From Mesorhizobium sp. B2-3-4 (lineage in GTDB: Bacteria > Pseudomonadota > Alphaproteobacteria > Rhizobiales > Rhizobiaceae), in contig NZ_VFVY01000005.1 in the NCBI RefSeq assembly GCF_006442315.1, positions 244,505-308,504 on the forward strand: a stretch of 64,000 bases of DNA, read 5' to 3'. Both the position numbers and the translations under genes were made by a program. This document shows, piece by piece, positions 35,866 to 44,405 of this stretch (positions are counted from its first letter, which is position 1; each line of letters starts with the position of its first letter). A model generated the notes under the pieces. That model made no database searches, was not told the DNA's origin, and worked only from the letters and a program-made list of their open reading frames with translations.

Positions 35866-37509
35866 CTACTCTTTCGAGACCGGCCCGACGAAGTTGGTGT
35901 CGAAGCTCGGGCCGAGCGCGAAGCCCTTGAGGTTCTTGCGCAGGCCGGCCACTTCCAGCTGCTGATGGATGAGCACAAAGGGGCTGGTGTCGAGGATCTT
36001 CTTCTCGAGATCCTTGTACATGTCGGCGCGCTTGCCCGAATCCTTCTCCAGCAATGCGGCTTCCGTCTCCTTGGTCAGGTCCGGAATGTCCCATGCATTG
36101 CGCCAGGCCAATGTCTTGGACTTGCCTGCATCCGAGTTGTCCGGATTGGAGGCGAAGGTCTGGGCATTGGAGTTCGGATCGAAATAATCCTGGCCCCACT
36201 GGCCGATATAGATGTCGTGATTGCGGGCGCGGTACTTGGTCAGCGTCTGCTTGCCATCGCCGGGTATGATCTCCAGCTTGATGCCGGCCTGGCCGAGCGT
36301 CTGCTGGATCGATTCCGCCATGCCCGTCGTCGGCTGGCCTGTACGCACATCCATAGTGACGCTGAAGCCGTCAGCCAGGCCGGCCTTGGCCAGCAATTCC
36401 TTGGCCTTGGCGACGTCGAGCTTGAAGGGGTTTTCGTCCAGTTCACCCAACACACCCTTGGGCAGGAAGGTCTGGTGGATCTCGCCGATACCCTTGAGGA
36501 TAGTCGAACCCAGCGCATCGTAGTCGACCAGATATTTGAAGGCCTGGCGTACTTCTGGTTTGGCCAGGTTCGGGTTCTTCTGGTTCAGGCTGATGTAATA
36601 GACCGTGCCCTTCGGGGCGCTGGTCGAGGTGAGATCGGCATTCTTGGCGATGGCGTCGAGGTCGTTAGGTTCGAGGTTGCGGGCGACGTCGATGTCGCCG
36701 GCCTCAAGCGCCAGGCGCTGCGCCGAGCTTTCCTTCATGTTGCGATAGATGACGCGGGCGAGCTTGGCCTTCTCGCCGTAGTAATTGTCGTTGCGCTCCA
36801 GGACGACGGCCTCGTTGGCGCGCCATTCACGCAGCTTGTAGACGCCCGAACCGGCATAGCCGGTTTTCAGCCAGGCATTGCCGAAATCATTGTCCCATTT
36901 GTAGTCGGCGCTCGGCGTGACCGCGGCGACATGTTCCTTGACCAGCTTGGCGTCGACCACCGAAGCGACGGTCGCCGACAGGCAGTTCAGGACGAAGCTT
37001 GGCGCATAGGCCTTGTCGACGATGAACTGGAAAGTGGTGTCATCGACGGCCTTGGCCTTCTCGGCGACGTTGTCGCCGCTGATGCCGAACTGATCGATGA
37101 TGAAGGCCGGGCTCTTGTCCAGCTTGACGGCGCGCTCGAAGGAATAGGCGACATCGGCCGCCGTGATCGGGTTGCCGGAAGCGAATTTGAGGCCCGGCTT
37201 GAGTTTGAACGTATAGGTCAGGCCATCGTCCGAGACGGTCCAGCTTTCGGCGAGATCGCCCTTGACCTTGGAGGTGTCGCTGAGGTCGAGGCGCACGAGA
37301 AGATCGTAGGTATTGCCGGTAACCTCGGCGGTCGACAGCTCGAACGCCTCGCCTGGATCCATGGAGATGATGTCGTCGATGGCGAAGCCTTCGACCAGCG
37401 TGTCGGCGGGAGTGACCGCACCGGCGGGCGCGCCGGCCAGAAGCAGCGCCGACATGGCGGCACCGGCAAGCAAGATGCGGGATCGTAGAGCAAGCTTTTC
37501 CATCATCAT
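35866..37509 (-). CDS. Extracellular solute-binding protein family 5
   Basis: A 547-residue periplasmic binding protein (SBP_bac_5) for the downstream ABC importer. A Sec signal is present (three Met then EKLALRSRILLAGAAMSALLLAG...AGA). The family features LAESWTVSDDGLTYTFKLKPG and FASGNPITAADVAYSFERA are clear. Such proteins bind di/oligopeptides, opines, nickel, glutathione or other small ligands; the sequence does not decide among these. The triple ATG makes the exact start uncertain by one or two codons. It is the first gene of a five-gene transporter operon. The 260-base upstream gap shows no credible gene and no clear promoter. Confidence 0.92.
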   Translation of the reverse strand: MMMEKLALRSRILLAGAAMSALLLAGAPAGAVTPADTLVEGFAIDDIISMDPGEAFELSTAEVTGNTYDLLVRLDLSDTSKVKGDLAESWTVSDDGLTYTFKLKPGLKFASGNPITAADVAYSFERAVKLDKSPAFIIDQFGISGDNVAEKAKAVDDTTFQFIVDKAYAPSFVLNCLSATVASVVDAKLVKEHVAAVTPSADYKWDNDFGNAWLKTGYAGSGVYKLREWRANEAVVLERNDNYYGEKAKLARVIYRNMKESSAQRLALEAGDIDVARNLEPNDLDAIAKNADLTSTSAPKGTVYYISLNQKNPNLAKPEVRQAFKYLVDYDALGSTILKGIGEIHQTFLPKGVLGELDENPFKLDVAKAKELLAKAGLADGFSVTMDVRTGQPTTGMAESIQQTLGQAGIKLEIIPGDGKQTLTKYRARNHDIYIGQWGQDYFDPNSNAQTFASNPDNSDAGKSKTLAWRNAWDIPDLTKETEAALLEKDSGKRADMYKDLEKKILDTSPFVLIHQQLEVAGLRKNLKGFALGPSFDTNFVGPVSKE

Positions 37510-37769
37510 GACGATTGTTCCCTGTTTTGTTGTTTGTCGACCTGAGTTCCCGGCTCAGGATTGAAGTCTTCTTTCAAGGCTCGGCAAGAGCCCCTGACCC
37601 AGCACCGTCGAGGTTTTTGTCCAGTTGGTCAACACCATATTCGGCGCCCCCGAGACGGCAAGGAGGATTTCGGCAACGGCATGAGTGGATCAGAAAGCAG
37701 CGTGGCATGTCCATGCATGCGCCGGCTAATCGATGCCGCGGATCGGGAAAAATCTGCCAAATTCCAGGG

Positions 37770-39056
37770 CTATTTCAGCGCGGCGACGAGGCTGGCGTCA
37801 GGGAAACAGGTAGCGGCCTGGCCATTCTTTTCCTGCCATTTGCCGATCGAGCGGCGGGTCTTGAAACCGGGCAGGCCATCGGCGCTGCCGACATCATAAC
37901 CCTTGGCTTCCAGCGCGCGCTGCAGGGCGGCGATGTCGGAACGGTGGAGATCCCCGACCGGCCCCCAACTGCCGGCAAAATTCTGATCGCCATGGGCGAT
38001 GCGGTCGGCGCCATGGCCGATGAACAGCGCGTAGAGGTCGCTGGTGTTGTATTCCTTCAGCACGTAGAAATTGGGGGTCGCGATAAAGGCCGGGCCGCTG
38101 CGCCCGGCCGGCATCAGCAGAAAGCCCTGCGCCTTCATCTCGCTGGCCGGGAACGCCTTGCCGCCGACGCGTTCGATGCCCATGGCGGCCCATTGCGAGA
38201 TCTTTTTGCCCTGGTCAGGTCCCTCCAGCGAACAGGAGACGCCCTGCGGCACCGTCACCTCGAACCCCCAGCCACGCCCCCTCACCCAGCCATAATGGAC
38301 GAGATAGTTGGCGATCGAGGCGAGTACATCAGGCGTTGAATTCCAGATGTCGGGCCGGCCGCCGTCGAAGGCGACGGCATGCTTGAGGAAAGAGGTCGGC
38401 ATGAATTGCGGCTGGCCGAGCGCGCCGGCCCAGGACGATTTCATCGCGCCGACCGGGGCCAGCCCGCGCTGGACGATTTCCAGAGCCGCCAGCAGTTCGG
38501 TGCGGAAGAAATCTTTTTTCGTCGACATGAACGCCTTGGTGCCAAGCACCTCGAAGGCGTCGTAGGGCATCTTCGCCGCGCCGAATCCGGTCTCGCGGCC
38601 CCAGATAGCAAGGAGGATTTCGCCCGGCACGCCATAGCGCTTTTCGATCGCGGCAAGCGTGCTGGCATTGGCGGCTTCGCGCGCGCGGCCGCCCGATGTC
38701 ACCGCACGGACCGTCTTCTCGGCAAAATAGGCGCCCGGCGACCCGAACTCTGCCTGATGCTGCTTCTGCGGCGTCTTCGGCTTCTCGCCGGGCATGACGA
38801 GATCGGGCAGCTTCAGATTGGGTTTTATGCCGTCGAAGGCTGTGTCGAAAGTGGCCTTGGAAATGCCTTTTGCCTTGGCCTCGGGCCAGAGGTCGTTCTG
38901 CAGCCAGGCGCGGAACTGATCGTCGATTTTGGCGGCGTGGGTGGGGGGAGTGAGGACAAGGAAGGCCAGCGCGGCCAGGAAGAATGCAAGACAAGACTTG
39001 CGGAGGCCGAGTTCTGGCGCGTGCACCACCAGCTTCGAAAGATGCGTGACAATCAT
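37770..39056 (-). CDS. Lytic murein transglycosylase (MltB family, GH103) with peptidoglycan-binding domain
   Basis: A 428-residue cell-wall enzyme that cleaves the glycan between MurNAc and GlcNAc, forming 1,6-anhydroMurNAc. An N-terminal hydrophobic signal segment (~20-43) ends in THAAK. The SLT_2/MltB domain spans about residues 45-340, with the catalytic Glu in IWGRETGFG and the supporting motif GALGQPQFMPTSF. A PG_binding_1 repeat is at the C-terminus (SDIAALQRALEAKGYDVGSADGLPG). There is no lipobox, so a soluble periplasmic form is expected. The ATG at 39056 is preferred because GGGAGG lies nine bases upstream; an ATG at 39065 is too close to that site. Confidence 0.92.
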   Translation of the reverse strand: MIVTHLSKLVVHAPELGLRKSCLAFFLAALAFLVLTPPTHAAKIDDQFRAWLQNDLWPEAKAKGISKATFDTAFDGIKPNLKLPDLVMPGEKPKTPQKQHQAEFGSPGAYFAEKTVRAVTSGGRAREAANASTLAAIEKRYGVPGEILLAIWGRETGFGAAKMPYDAFEVLGTKAFMSTKKDFFRTELLAALEIVQRGLAPVGAMKSSWAGALGQPQFMPTSFLKHAVAFDGGRPDIWNSTPDVLASIANYLVHYGWVRGRGWGFEVTVPQGVSCSLEGPDQGKKISQWAAMGIERVGGKAFPASEMKAQGFLLMPAGRSGPAFIATPNFYVLKEYNTSDLYALFIGHGADRIAHGDQNFAGSWGPVGDLHRSDIAALQRALEAKGYDVGSADGLPGFKTRRSIGKWQEKNGQAATCFPDASLVAALK

Positions 39057-39081
39057 AGCGCCCATCCTCCCGCCAATCTTG

Positions 39082-39687
39082 TCAAAATGCCGTCCGCGAG
39101 CGCAGTGCGGCGGCCAGCGTGCCTTCATCCAGATAATCGAGTTCACCGCCGACCGGCACGCCGTGCGCCAGCCGCGTTACCTTGACTTCGAAGCCGGAGA
39201 GCTGGTCCGTGAGGTAATGTGCCGTCGTCTGGCCCTCGACCGTCGCGTTGACGGCAAGGATGATCTCCTTCACTTCGCCGCCGGCGACGCGGTCGATCAA
39301 CGAGCGGATGTTGAGCTGGTCGGGGCCAATACCGTCAAGCGGCGACAGCGTGCCGCCGAGCACGTGGTAGCGCACATTCATCGCCGCCGCCCGCTCCAAG
39401 GCCCAGAGGTCCGAGACGTCCTCGACGACGATCAACGTGGCGGCGTCGCGGCGCGGATCGGTGCAGATCATGCAGGGGTCGGAGGTGTCGACATTGCCGC
39501 AGGTGGAGCAGATGCGCACCTTGTCGACGGCCTCGCCCATGGCGGCTGCGAGCGGCGACAGCAACTGTTCCTTCTTTTTGATCAGATGCAGCGCCGCGCG
39601 CCTGGCCGAACGGGGGCCAAGTCCCGGCACCTTGGCCAGGAGCTGGATCAGGCGTTCGATCTCGGGACCGGCGATTCGCTTGGACAT
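39082..39687 (-). CDS. recR: Recombination mediator RecR
   Basis: RecR acts with RecF/RecO to load RecA at gaps. The 201-residue protein has the N-terminal helix-hairpin-helix ([20 protein letters not shown]), the four-cysteine zinc motif [16 protein letters not shown], and a Toprim domain ([17 protein letters not shown] ... [12 protein letters not shown]). Length and motifs are standard. It belongs to the dnaX-ybaB-recR neighbourhood, but here two extra genes, a cell-wall hydrolase-like lipoprotein and an unknown gene, sit between ybaB and recR. Confidence 0.97.
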   Translation of the reverse strand: MSKRIAGPEIERLIQLLAKVPGLGPRSARRAALHLIKKKEQLLSPLAAAMGEAVDKVRICSTCGNVDTSDPCMICTDPRRDAATLIVVEDVSDLWALERAAAMNVRYHVLGGTLSPLDGIGPDQLNIRSLIDRVAGGEVKEIILAVNATVEGQTTAHYLTDQLSGFEVKVTRLAHGVPVGGELDYLDEGTLAAALRSRTAF

Positions 39688-39777
39688 CGCTCTGATCTAG
39701 GATTTTTCAGAGCGCTTTGAAACATCCCGCATCAGTGCATGGTCAGCATGCTGCCATGGCGGCCGCCGGAGCGCGGA

Positions 39778-40776
39778 TCAATTGGCTTCGAGCGGCCGGC
39801 CCTGGCTGACGATCATCGCGCCGATGGCGTCGGTGTTCTCAGGCGTCGACTGGAAGCCCATCGCCGCTTCCTGCTCGCCCTGGACCGAGGAAATGACGCT
39901 CTTGCTCGAGGTTCCGCTGTCCAAGGTCCCGCCGAAGCGCGCGGCATCCGGTTCTTCCATCGGCTCCTGCATGGCGACCATTGTCTGCTTCGCCGTCACG
40001 CGCGCCGACTTTGCCATCGGCGCCGCGGCTGCCGTCACATAGGTCTCTTGAACCGGAGCGGTCCTGGTTTTGGGCTGACGGGCCGGCTCCGCCGCGGCGG
40101 TCATGTAGACCTGTTGCGTGGCAGCGGTGCGGGAGGTCTTGGCCGGTCGCACGGGCTCGGCCGAGGCAACCATCGTCACGGGCGCGGCGGGCTTGACCAC
40201 GTCCGGCGCCACCGAAGCAACCATTGGCTCATCCGGCAGCGGCTGCCAGTTGCGACCGCGCTTTTCGTAGAAGGCATTGCCGCCGGCAACCATGGTGTAG
40301 TGCATGTTCTTGTAAGGGAAGCGCAGGCCGGCCGTGTGGAAATACATCGTGTTCTTGAGCTTGGCCTTGCGCTCGCCCTTGAGCACGGCGTCGGCGGCCT
40401 CCTCGACATCGGGCATTGCGCGCGAATTCATCGGCCTGGTCATGACGCCCGGCGCGAACTGCCCACGCTCGCCCACGACTTCGCAGATCGTGTTGCCATG
40501 CTGGCCCGAGCGCAGCCGGTTCATCACCACCGTGCCGACGGCGACCATGCCGTCGCGGCTCGACCGGTTGGATTCGAAGAACATCGCCCGCTCCAGGCAT
40601 TCCCGGTCCTTCGGCGTATGGCCGGAAGCGCGCGATGTCAGGAAGCTCGGCGTGATGGCGTCGGTCAGGCTGGCGACCGACATGCCATGCGAAGTGGTCT
40701 GGCTGCAGGCAGCCAGAAACAAGGGAGACGTAACGACGCCGAGCAACAGCGGCATCTTCCATCGCTTAGAGATCAA
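39778..40776 (-). CDS. SleB-type cell-wall hydrolase lipoprotein with degenerate C-terminal repeats
   Basis: A 332-residue predicted lipoprotein (leader MISKRWKMPLLLGVVTSPLFLAAC, shown here only as motif LAAC at Cys24). A Hydrolase_2/SleB domain follows (~55-180), with CLERAMFFESN, VGTVVMNRL and FHTAGLRFPYKNMHYT, typical of peptidoglycan hydrolases or amidases. The C-terminal half is low complexity (Ala/Pro/Thr/Val) with two similar ~24-residue units (AEPVRPAKTSRTA... and AEPARQPKTRTA...). The start is probably TTG at 40776: AGAGGG lies upstream, and the positive n-region is needed for the signal. A start at the ATG 21 bases downstream is possible. Confidence 0.82.
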   Translation of the reverse strand: MISKRWKMPLLLGVVTSPLFLAACSQTTSHGMSVASLTDAITPSFLTSRASGHTPKDRECLERAMFFESNRSSRDGMVAVGTVVMNRLRSGQHGNTICEVVGERGQFAPGVMTRPMNSRAMPDVEEAADAVLKGERKAKLKNTMYFHTAGLRFPYKNMHYTMVAGGNAFYEKRGRNWQPLPDEPMVASVAPDVVKPAAPVTMVASAEPVRPAKTSRTAATQQVYMTAAAEPARQPKTRTAPVQETYVTAAAAPMAKSARVTAKQTMVAMQEPMEEPDAARFGGTLDSGTSSKSVISSVQGEQEAAMGFQSTPENTDAIGAMIVSQGRPLEAN

Positions 40777-40997
40777 CAGGCTACCCTCTCACTTCCATGC
40801 CCGCCCCAGGCTGCGGCAAGAATGAGACACTTTCGGGCAAAATGATGGCCAAAGCGTTATTAGTGATGAACTGTTACTGAATAGACACAAATTGTGACTT
40901 TCCAGATAGATCGTGCCATCGTCTCACAAACGCGATGATGGCTGTCTCTTGGTTTCGCCGCAATTGCAGGAACCGGCTCGCCCTCTTTAGAACACCC

Positions 40998-41405
40998 TTA
41001 CTGCCCGGCGGCGACTGCCACCGGCCGGCCAGGCTCGATCTCTTCGATCTTCTCCGAAAACAGGCCCCGGTTGAGAAACAGCGCCCGCGCGGCCCTGGCC
41101 GTCGGCGCGATCTTGCCTGGCCAGTCGCTGTCGATGAACTCGGCCTTGGTGAAATCAGGATTGGTTTCGGAGGCCGCCTCCAGGAACTCGGCGATCTCCA
41201 GTACGACCGCGCGTTCGTCCTTCGAAAGCGCGGACGCGCCGGCCTCGATGGACGGGCGGTGAACGAAATCCTCGAACAGATTGAAGTAGCCCTTGATGCC
41301 GACGAGATCGACGCCGGCATCGCAATCGGCCAGGATTTCCAGAATCTCGTAGATCCTGTTGCGGATACGCTGCTCGATCAGTCTTTCGGAGGGCTCGTCG
41401 GCCAT
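40998..41405 (-). CDS. Hypothetical protein, 135 residues
   Basis: An acidic soluble protein I do not recognise. It is predicted mostly helical: MADEPSERLIEQRIRNRIYE, then EILADCDAGVDLVGIKGYFNLFEDFV and SKDERAVVLEIAEFLEAASE, ending in a Pro/Ala tail. No signal peptide, membrane segment or catalytic motif. It starts 15 bases after ybaB on the same strand and is probably in the dnaX-ybaB transcript, hinting at a DNA- or stress-related role, though position alone is weak evidence. The ribosome site is poor, consistent with coupling. Confidence 0.7.
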   Translation of the reverse strand: MADEPSERLIEQRIRNRIYEILEILADCDAGVDLVGIKGYFNLFEDFVHRPSIEAGASALSKDERAVVLEIAEFLEAASETNPDFTKAEFIDSDWPGKIAPTARAARALFLNRGLFSEKIEEIEPGRPVAVAAGQ

Positions 41406-41420
41406 GGACTCAACCGAACG

Positions 41421-41744
41421 CTAGAACGGCAGTTTCATTCCCGGCGGGATGGGCAGGCCGGCGGTCAGCGCCTTGGTCTTTTCCTGCATGATCTGCTCGA
41501 CCTTGGCCTTGGCGTCGTTGTGCGCGGCGAGAATCAGATCCTCGAGGATTTCGACCTCGTCTTCCTTGAACAAGGACGGGTCGATCTTCAGCGACTTCAT
41601 ATCGAATTTTCCGCTCAGCGTGACGCTGACCAGACCACCGCCGGCCTGGCCGGTCGATTCAACGGTGGCGATCTCGTCCTGCATGGCCTGGAATTTGGCC
41701 TGCATTTCCTTCGCCTTGCCCATCAGGCCGAGAAGATCTTTCAT
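41421..41744 (-). CDS. ybaB: YbaB/EbfC nucleoid-associated protein
   Basis: A 107-residue DNA-binding protein of the YbaB/EbfC family, a dimer with tweezer-like coiled coils. The pattern [21 protein letters not shown], the central [22 protein letters not shown] and [20 protein letters not shown] is diagnostic. AAAGGATC precedes the ATG. It lies 31 bases downstream of dnaX, the universal dnaX-ybaB pairing. Confidence 0.96.
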   Translation of the reverse strand: MKDLLGLMGKAKEMQAKFQAMQDEIATVESTGQAGGGLVSVTLSGKFDMKSLKIDPSLFKEDEVEILEDLILAAHNDAKAKVEQIMQEKTKALTAGLPIPPGMKLPF

Positions 41745-41775
41745 GGTCCGATCCTTTGCGGATTAGTGCTGAATA

Positions 41776-43602
41776 TCAGGGTTCGTCGTCATCGGACGGT
41801 GGCTCGACCGGCACGTCGGCCTCGGTCGTGTCTGCGTCCGGGGTGTCGGGAATGCGCACATCGATGATCTTGGCGCCGGGAAAGCGCGCCAGGATGGCGG
41901 CTACCGTCGGATCGCTCCTGGCATCGAGGAAGGCGTTTTCGCGCTTCGTCGATTCCATCTCGGCCAATGTCTGGCCGCCCCCTTCCTTCGACAGCGACAC
42001 CAGCCAGCTGCGGCCGGTCCAGGCACGCAGCTTCGTCGTGAGGTCATTGAGCAGCATCTTGGGCGCATCGTCGGTCAGGCCGACGTCGATGCGGCCGGGC
42101 TCAATGCGCAAGAGCCGAATGCAGCTCTTGAGCAGCACCTTGAAGGCGATGTCACGCTGCGCATCGGCAAGCGCGATGATGTCGGCCAGCGACTTCAGCG
42201 GCACGGGCTGGCTCTCCGGCGCCGGCTGCGGCGGGGCAACGAAAGCGGCCGGAGCAGGCGTGGCCTCGACCAGCCGCATGGTCTGCGCGCCGCCCGACCC
42301 GCCGGGCATGCGCGCCTGCGCCACGGCGCTGGCGCCATTGCCGGGATTCACGGGGCCGGAGCCTACCGAGGCACCATTCGGGCGCGGCGCGGCGCCATTT
42401 GCCGCGCCGCCGCTCTCCAGCGATCTCAGCGCCTCGTCCAATGTCGGCAAATCGGCGGCGTGCGCCAGCCGGATCAGGACCATTTCGGCGGCGCTGACCG
42501 GCCGGTTGGAGGACTGCACCTCGGGAATGCCCTTGAGCAGCATCTGCCAGGTCCGTGACAGCACGCGGACCGACAGCGCGCTCGCGAAATCGGCGCCACG
42601 CTGACGCTCGTCCTGCGACAGCGAGGCGTCGTCCATGGCGGTCGGCACGAAGCGCAGCCGGGTGACGAGGTGGTTGAACTCGGCAAGATCGGTCAGCACG
42701 GCGGCCGGATCGGCGCCGGTGTCGTATTGGGCACGGAATTCGGCAAGTGCGGCCGCCACGTCGCCCTTCATCACATATTCGAACAGGTCGACGATGCGGG
42801 CCCGGTCGGCGAGGCCAAGCATCGCCCGCACGGCCTCCGCGCTGACGGAACCGGCGCCGTGGGCGATCGCCTGGTCGAGGATGGAGAGCGAATCGCGGGC
42901 GGAACCTTCCGCGGCGCGCGCGATCATCGCCAGCGCGTCGTCGTCGACCGTAATGCCTTCCTTGCCGGCGATCGCCGAGAGATGCGCGACCAGCGCGCCG
43001 GCATCGATGCGCCTGAGATCAAAGCGCTGGCAACGTGACAGGACGGTGATCGGAACCTTGCGGATCTCGGTGGTGGCGAAGATGAACTTGACGTGCGGAG
43101 GTGGTTCCTCCAGCGTCTTCAACAGGCCGTTGAAGGCCTGCGTCGACAGCATGTGCACTTCGTCGATGATGTAGACCTTGTAGCGGGCCGAGACCGGTGC
43201 GTAGCGCACGCGTTCGATGATGTCCCTGATGTCGTCGATGCCGGTGTGCGAGGCCGCGTCCATCTCGATGACGTCGACATGGCGGCCTTCCATGATCGCC
43301 TGGCAGTGTTCGCCGGGCACGGCAAGGTCGACCGAAGGCTGGCCGACCGTGGCCGTCTTGTAGTTCAGCGCCCGCGCCAGAATGCGCGCGGTCGTCGTCT
43401 TGCCGACACCGCGCACGCCGGTCAGCATCCAGGCCTGGGCAATGCGGCCGGTGGCGAAGGCGTTGGTTAGGGTGCGCACCATCGGCTCCTGGCCGACCAG
43501 TTCGGAGAAATTCGAAGGGCGGTATTTGCGCGCCAGGACGCGATAGGCGCCGGCCTTGCCTTTTTCCAGGCTCTCTGGTCCCGAATTTCCGGCTTCGCTC
43601 AT
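41776..43602 (-). CDS. dnaX: DNA polymerase III subunit gamma/tau
   Basis: DnaX is the clamp-loader ATPase subunit. The 608-residue protein has Walker A GVRGVGKT (62-69), Walker B YIIDEVHML, the SRC motif LSRCQRFDLR and the alphaproteobacterial block EGRHVDVIEMDAASHTGIDD. The zinc module that normally has four cysteines between Walker A and this block contains only Cys100. A Pro/Ala-rich linker (~370-440) leads to a C-terminal tau-like domain, so a full-length tau is encoded; no clear slippage A-run for gamma was seen. The ATG at 43602 lies 104 bases from the SRP RNA gene. An acidic C-terminus (EPPSDDDEP) ends the protein. Confidence 0.96.
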   Translation of the reverse strand: MSEAGNSGPESLEKGKAGAYRVLARKYRPSNFSELVGQEPMVRTLTNAFATGRIAQAWMLTGVRGVGKTTTARILARALNYKTATVGQPSVDLAVPGEHCQAIMEGRHVDVIEMDAASHTGIDDIRDIIERVRYAPVSARYKVYIIDEVHMLSTQAFNGLLKTLEEPPPHVKFIFATTEIRKVPITVLSRCQRFDLRRIDAGALVAHLSAIAGKEGITVDDDALAMIARAAEGSARDSLSILDQAIAHGAGSVSAEAVRAMLGLADRARIVDLFEYVMKGDVAAALAEFRAQYDTGADPAAVLTDLAEFNHLVTRLRFVPTAMDDASLSQDERQRGADFASALSVRVLSRTWQMLLKGIPEVQSSNRPVSAAEMVLIRLAHAADLPTLDEALRSLESGGAANGAAPRPNGASVGSGPVNPGNGASAVAQARMPGGSGGAQTMRLVEATPAPAAFVAPPQPAPESQPVPLKSLADIIALADAQRDIAFKVLLKSCIRLLRIEPGRIDVGLTDDAPKMLLNDLTTKLRAWTGRSWLVSLSKEGGGQTLAEMESTKRENAFLDARSDPTVAAILARFPGAKIIDVRIPDTPDADTTEADVPVEPPSDDDEP

Positions 43603-43705
43603 TCGCCAGTAAGCTCCAAGGGCCGCGTCGAAAGCGACCGATTCCTGCGCATAGTTTCGCCCGCACGGCTTGGCGCCGTCAATGTCGCGGGAGAAAGGCG
43701 AAGAG

Positions 43706-43805
43706 GCGGGAGGCTGGAACAATGACCCGTTCCGGGCTCGTTAGGGCTGCTTCCTTCCGGACCTGACCCGGTTGGCGAGTGGATCGTCCACCACCAACCT
43801 CCCGC
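43706..43805 (-). ncRNA. ffs: Signal recognition particle 4.5S RNA
   Basis: The minus strand contains the nearly invariant SRP domain IV core GGTCAGGTCCGGAAGGAAGC followed by AGCC (about 43769-43745), which binds Ffh. The ends pair as GCGGGAGG (43805-43798) with CCTCCCGC (43713-43706), defining a ~100-nt small bacterial type hairpin RNA. It partners Ffh in co-translational membrane targeting. Location just upstream of dnaX on the same strand is common in alphaproteobacteria. Exact ends may differ by a few bases. Confidence 0.95.
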
Positions 43806-43809
43806 TGTC

Positions 43810-43838
43810 CATATCGGCAATTGCGCGACGAAATGCAA
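43810..43838 (-). promoter_or_regulatory. Predicted ffs promoter
   Basis: TTGCAT (43838-43833), a 17-base spacer and GATATG (43815-43810) on the minus strand place the start a few bases upstream of the SRP RNA 5' end at 43805, as expected for a strong stable-RNA promoter. Confidence 0.5.
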
Positions 43839-43946
43839 GTGCGCAGGTAAATCGGCACCGAAACCCAAGAGATTCGCTTGCAGGCCCGATGCAGCCGCTC
43901 TAGCGTTCGTGGTTTGAGGAATTCAAGAAAAGCAAGGGAAACGCCG

Positions 43947-44366
43947 ATGCTGCCGGGCCTGAAGGCCGGATTCACGCTGGATGCCCGGCTCGAGGCCGGC
44001 AGCGAACAGTTGATGTGGCTTGGGCTGTGTGAGTTGCGGGTCATGAACGACCGCCGCTGGCCGTGGCTGCTCCTGGTGCCGCAACGGCCGGGCGCGGAGG
44101 AAATCCACGACATGACACCGCTCGACCAGGCGATGCTCACCTTCGAGACCAATATGGTGGCGCAGGCTTTGAAAAAGGTGACGGGCTGCACCAAGATCAA
44201 CACAGGCGCGCTCGGCAACATCGTGCGCCAGCTGCATATCCATGTCATTGCCCGCTCCGAGCACGATCCCGGCTGGCCGGGGCCGGTTTGGGGTCATGGC
44301 CTGCGCGAGCCCTACCAGCGTTCCGACCTGCGCCGGTTTGCCGAAACGATCAGGGCGGCGCTATAA
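43947..44366 (+). CDS. HIT-family nucleotide-binding protein
   Basis: A 139-residue histidine-triad protein, likely a nucleotide hydrolase or transferase such as a diadenosine-polyphosphate hydrolase. The triad is present as QLHIHVIAR (H-x-H, with the third H and flanking hydrophobic residues in the usual layout). The N-terminal half has WLLLVPQRPGAEEIHDMTPLDQ. Typical HIT motif is HxHxHxx; here it reads H-I-H-V-I, the shorter variant of this alphaproteobacterial subgroup. The ATG follows AAGGGAA. It is transcribed away from ffs and precedes nudC by 39 bases. Confidence 0.88.
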   Translation: MLPGLKAGFTLDARLEAGSEQLMWLGLCELRVMNDRRWPWLLLVPQRPGAEEIHDMTPLDQAMLTFETNMVAQALKKVTGCTKINTGALGNIVRQLHIHVIARSEHDPGWPGPVWGHGLREPYQRSDLRRFAETIRAAL

Positions 44367-44405
44367 GCCTTCCCCCGTGTTCCACCCCAACGCACCAGAG
44401 TCCGC

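Noticed and set aside
37681..37899. A small plus-strand frame between the binding-protein gene and the lytic transglycosylase
   Set aside because: It overlaps the 3' end of the transglycosylase on the other strand and shows no coding-like protein pattern.
40885..40899. The near-palindrome GACACAAATTGTGAC as a regulator site
   Set aside because: It does not fit a binding consensus I can name, and no second copy was noticed, so no claim is made.
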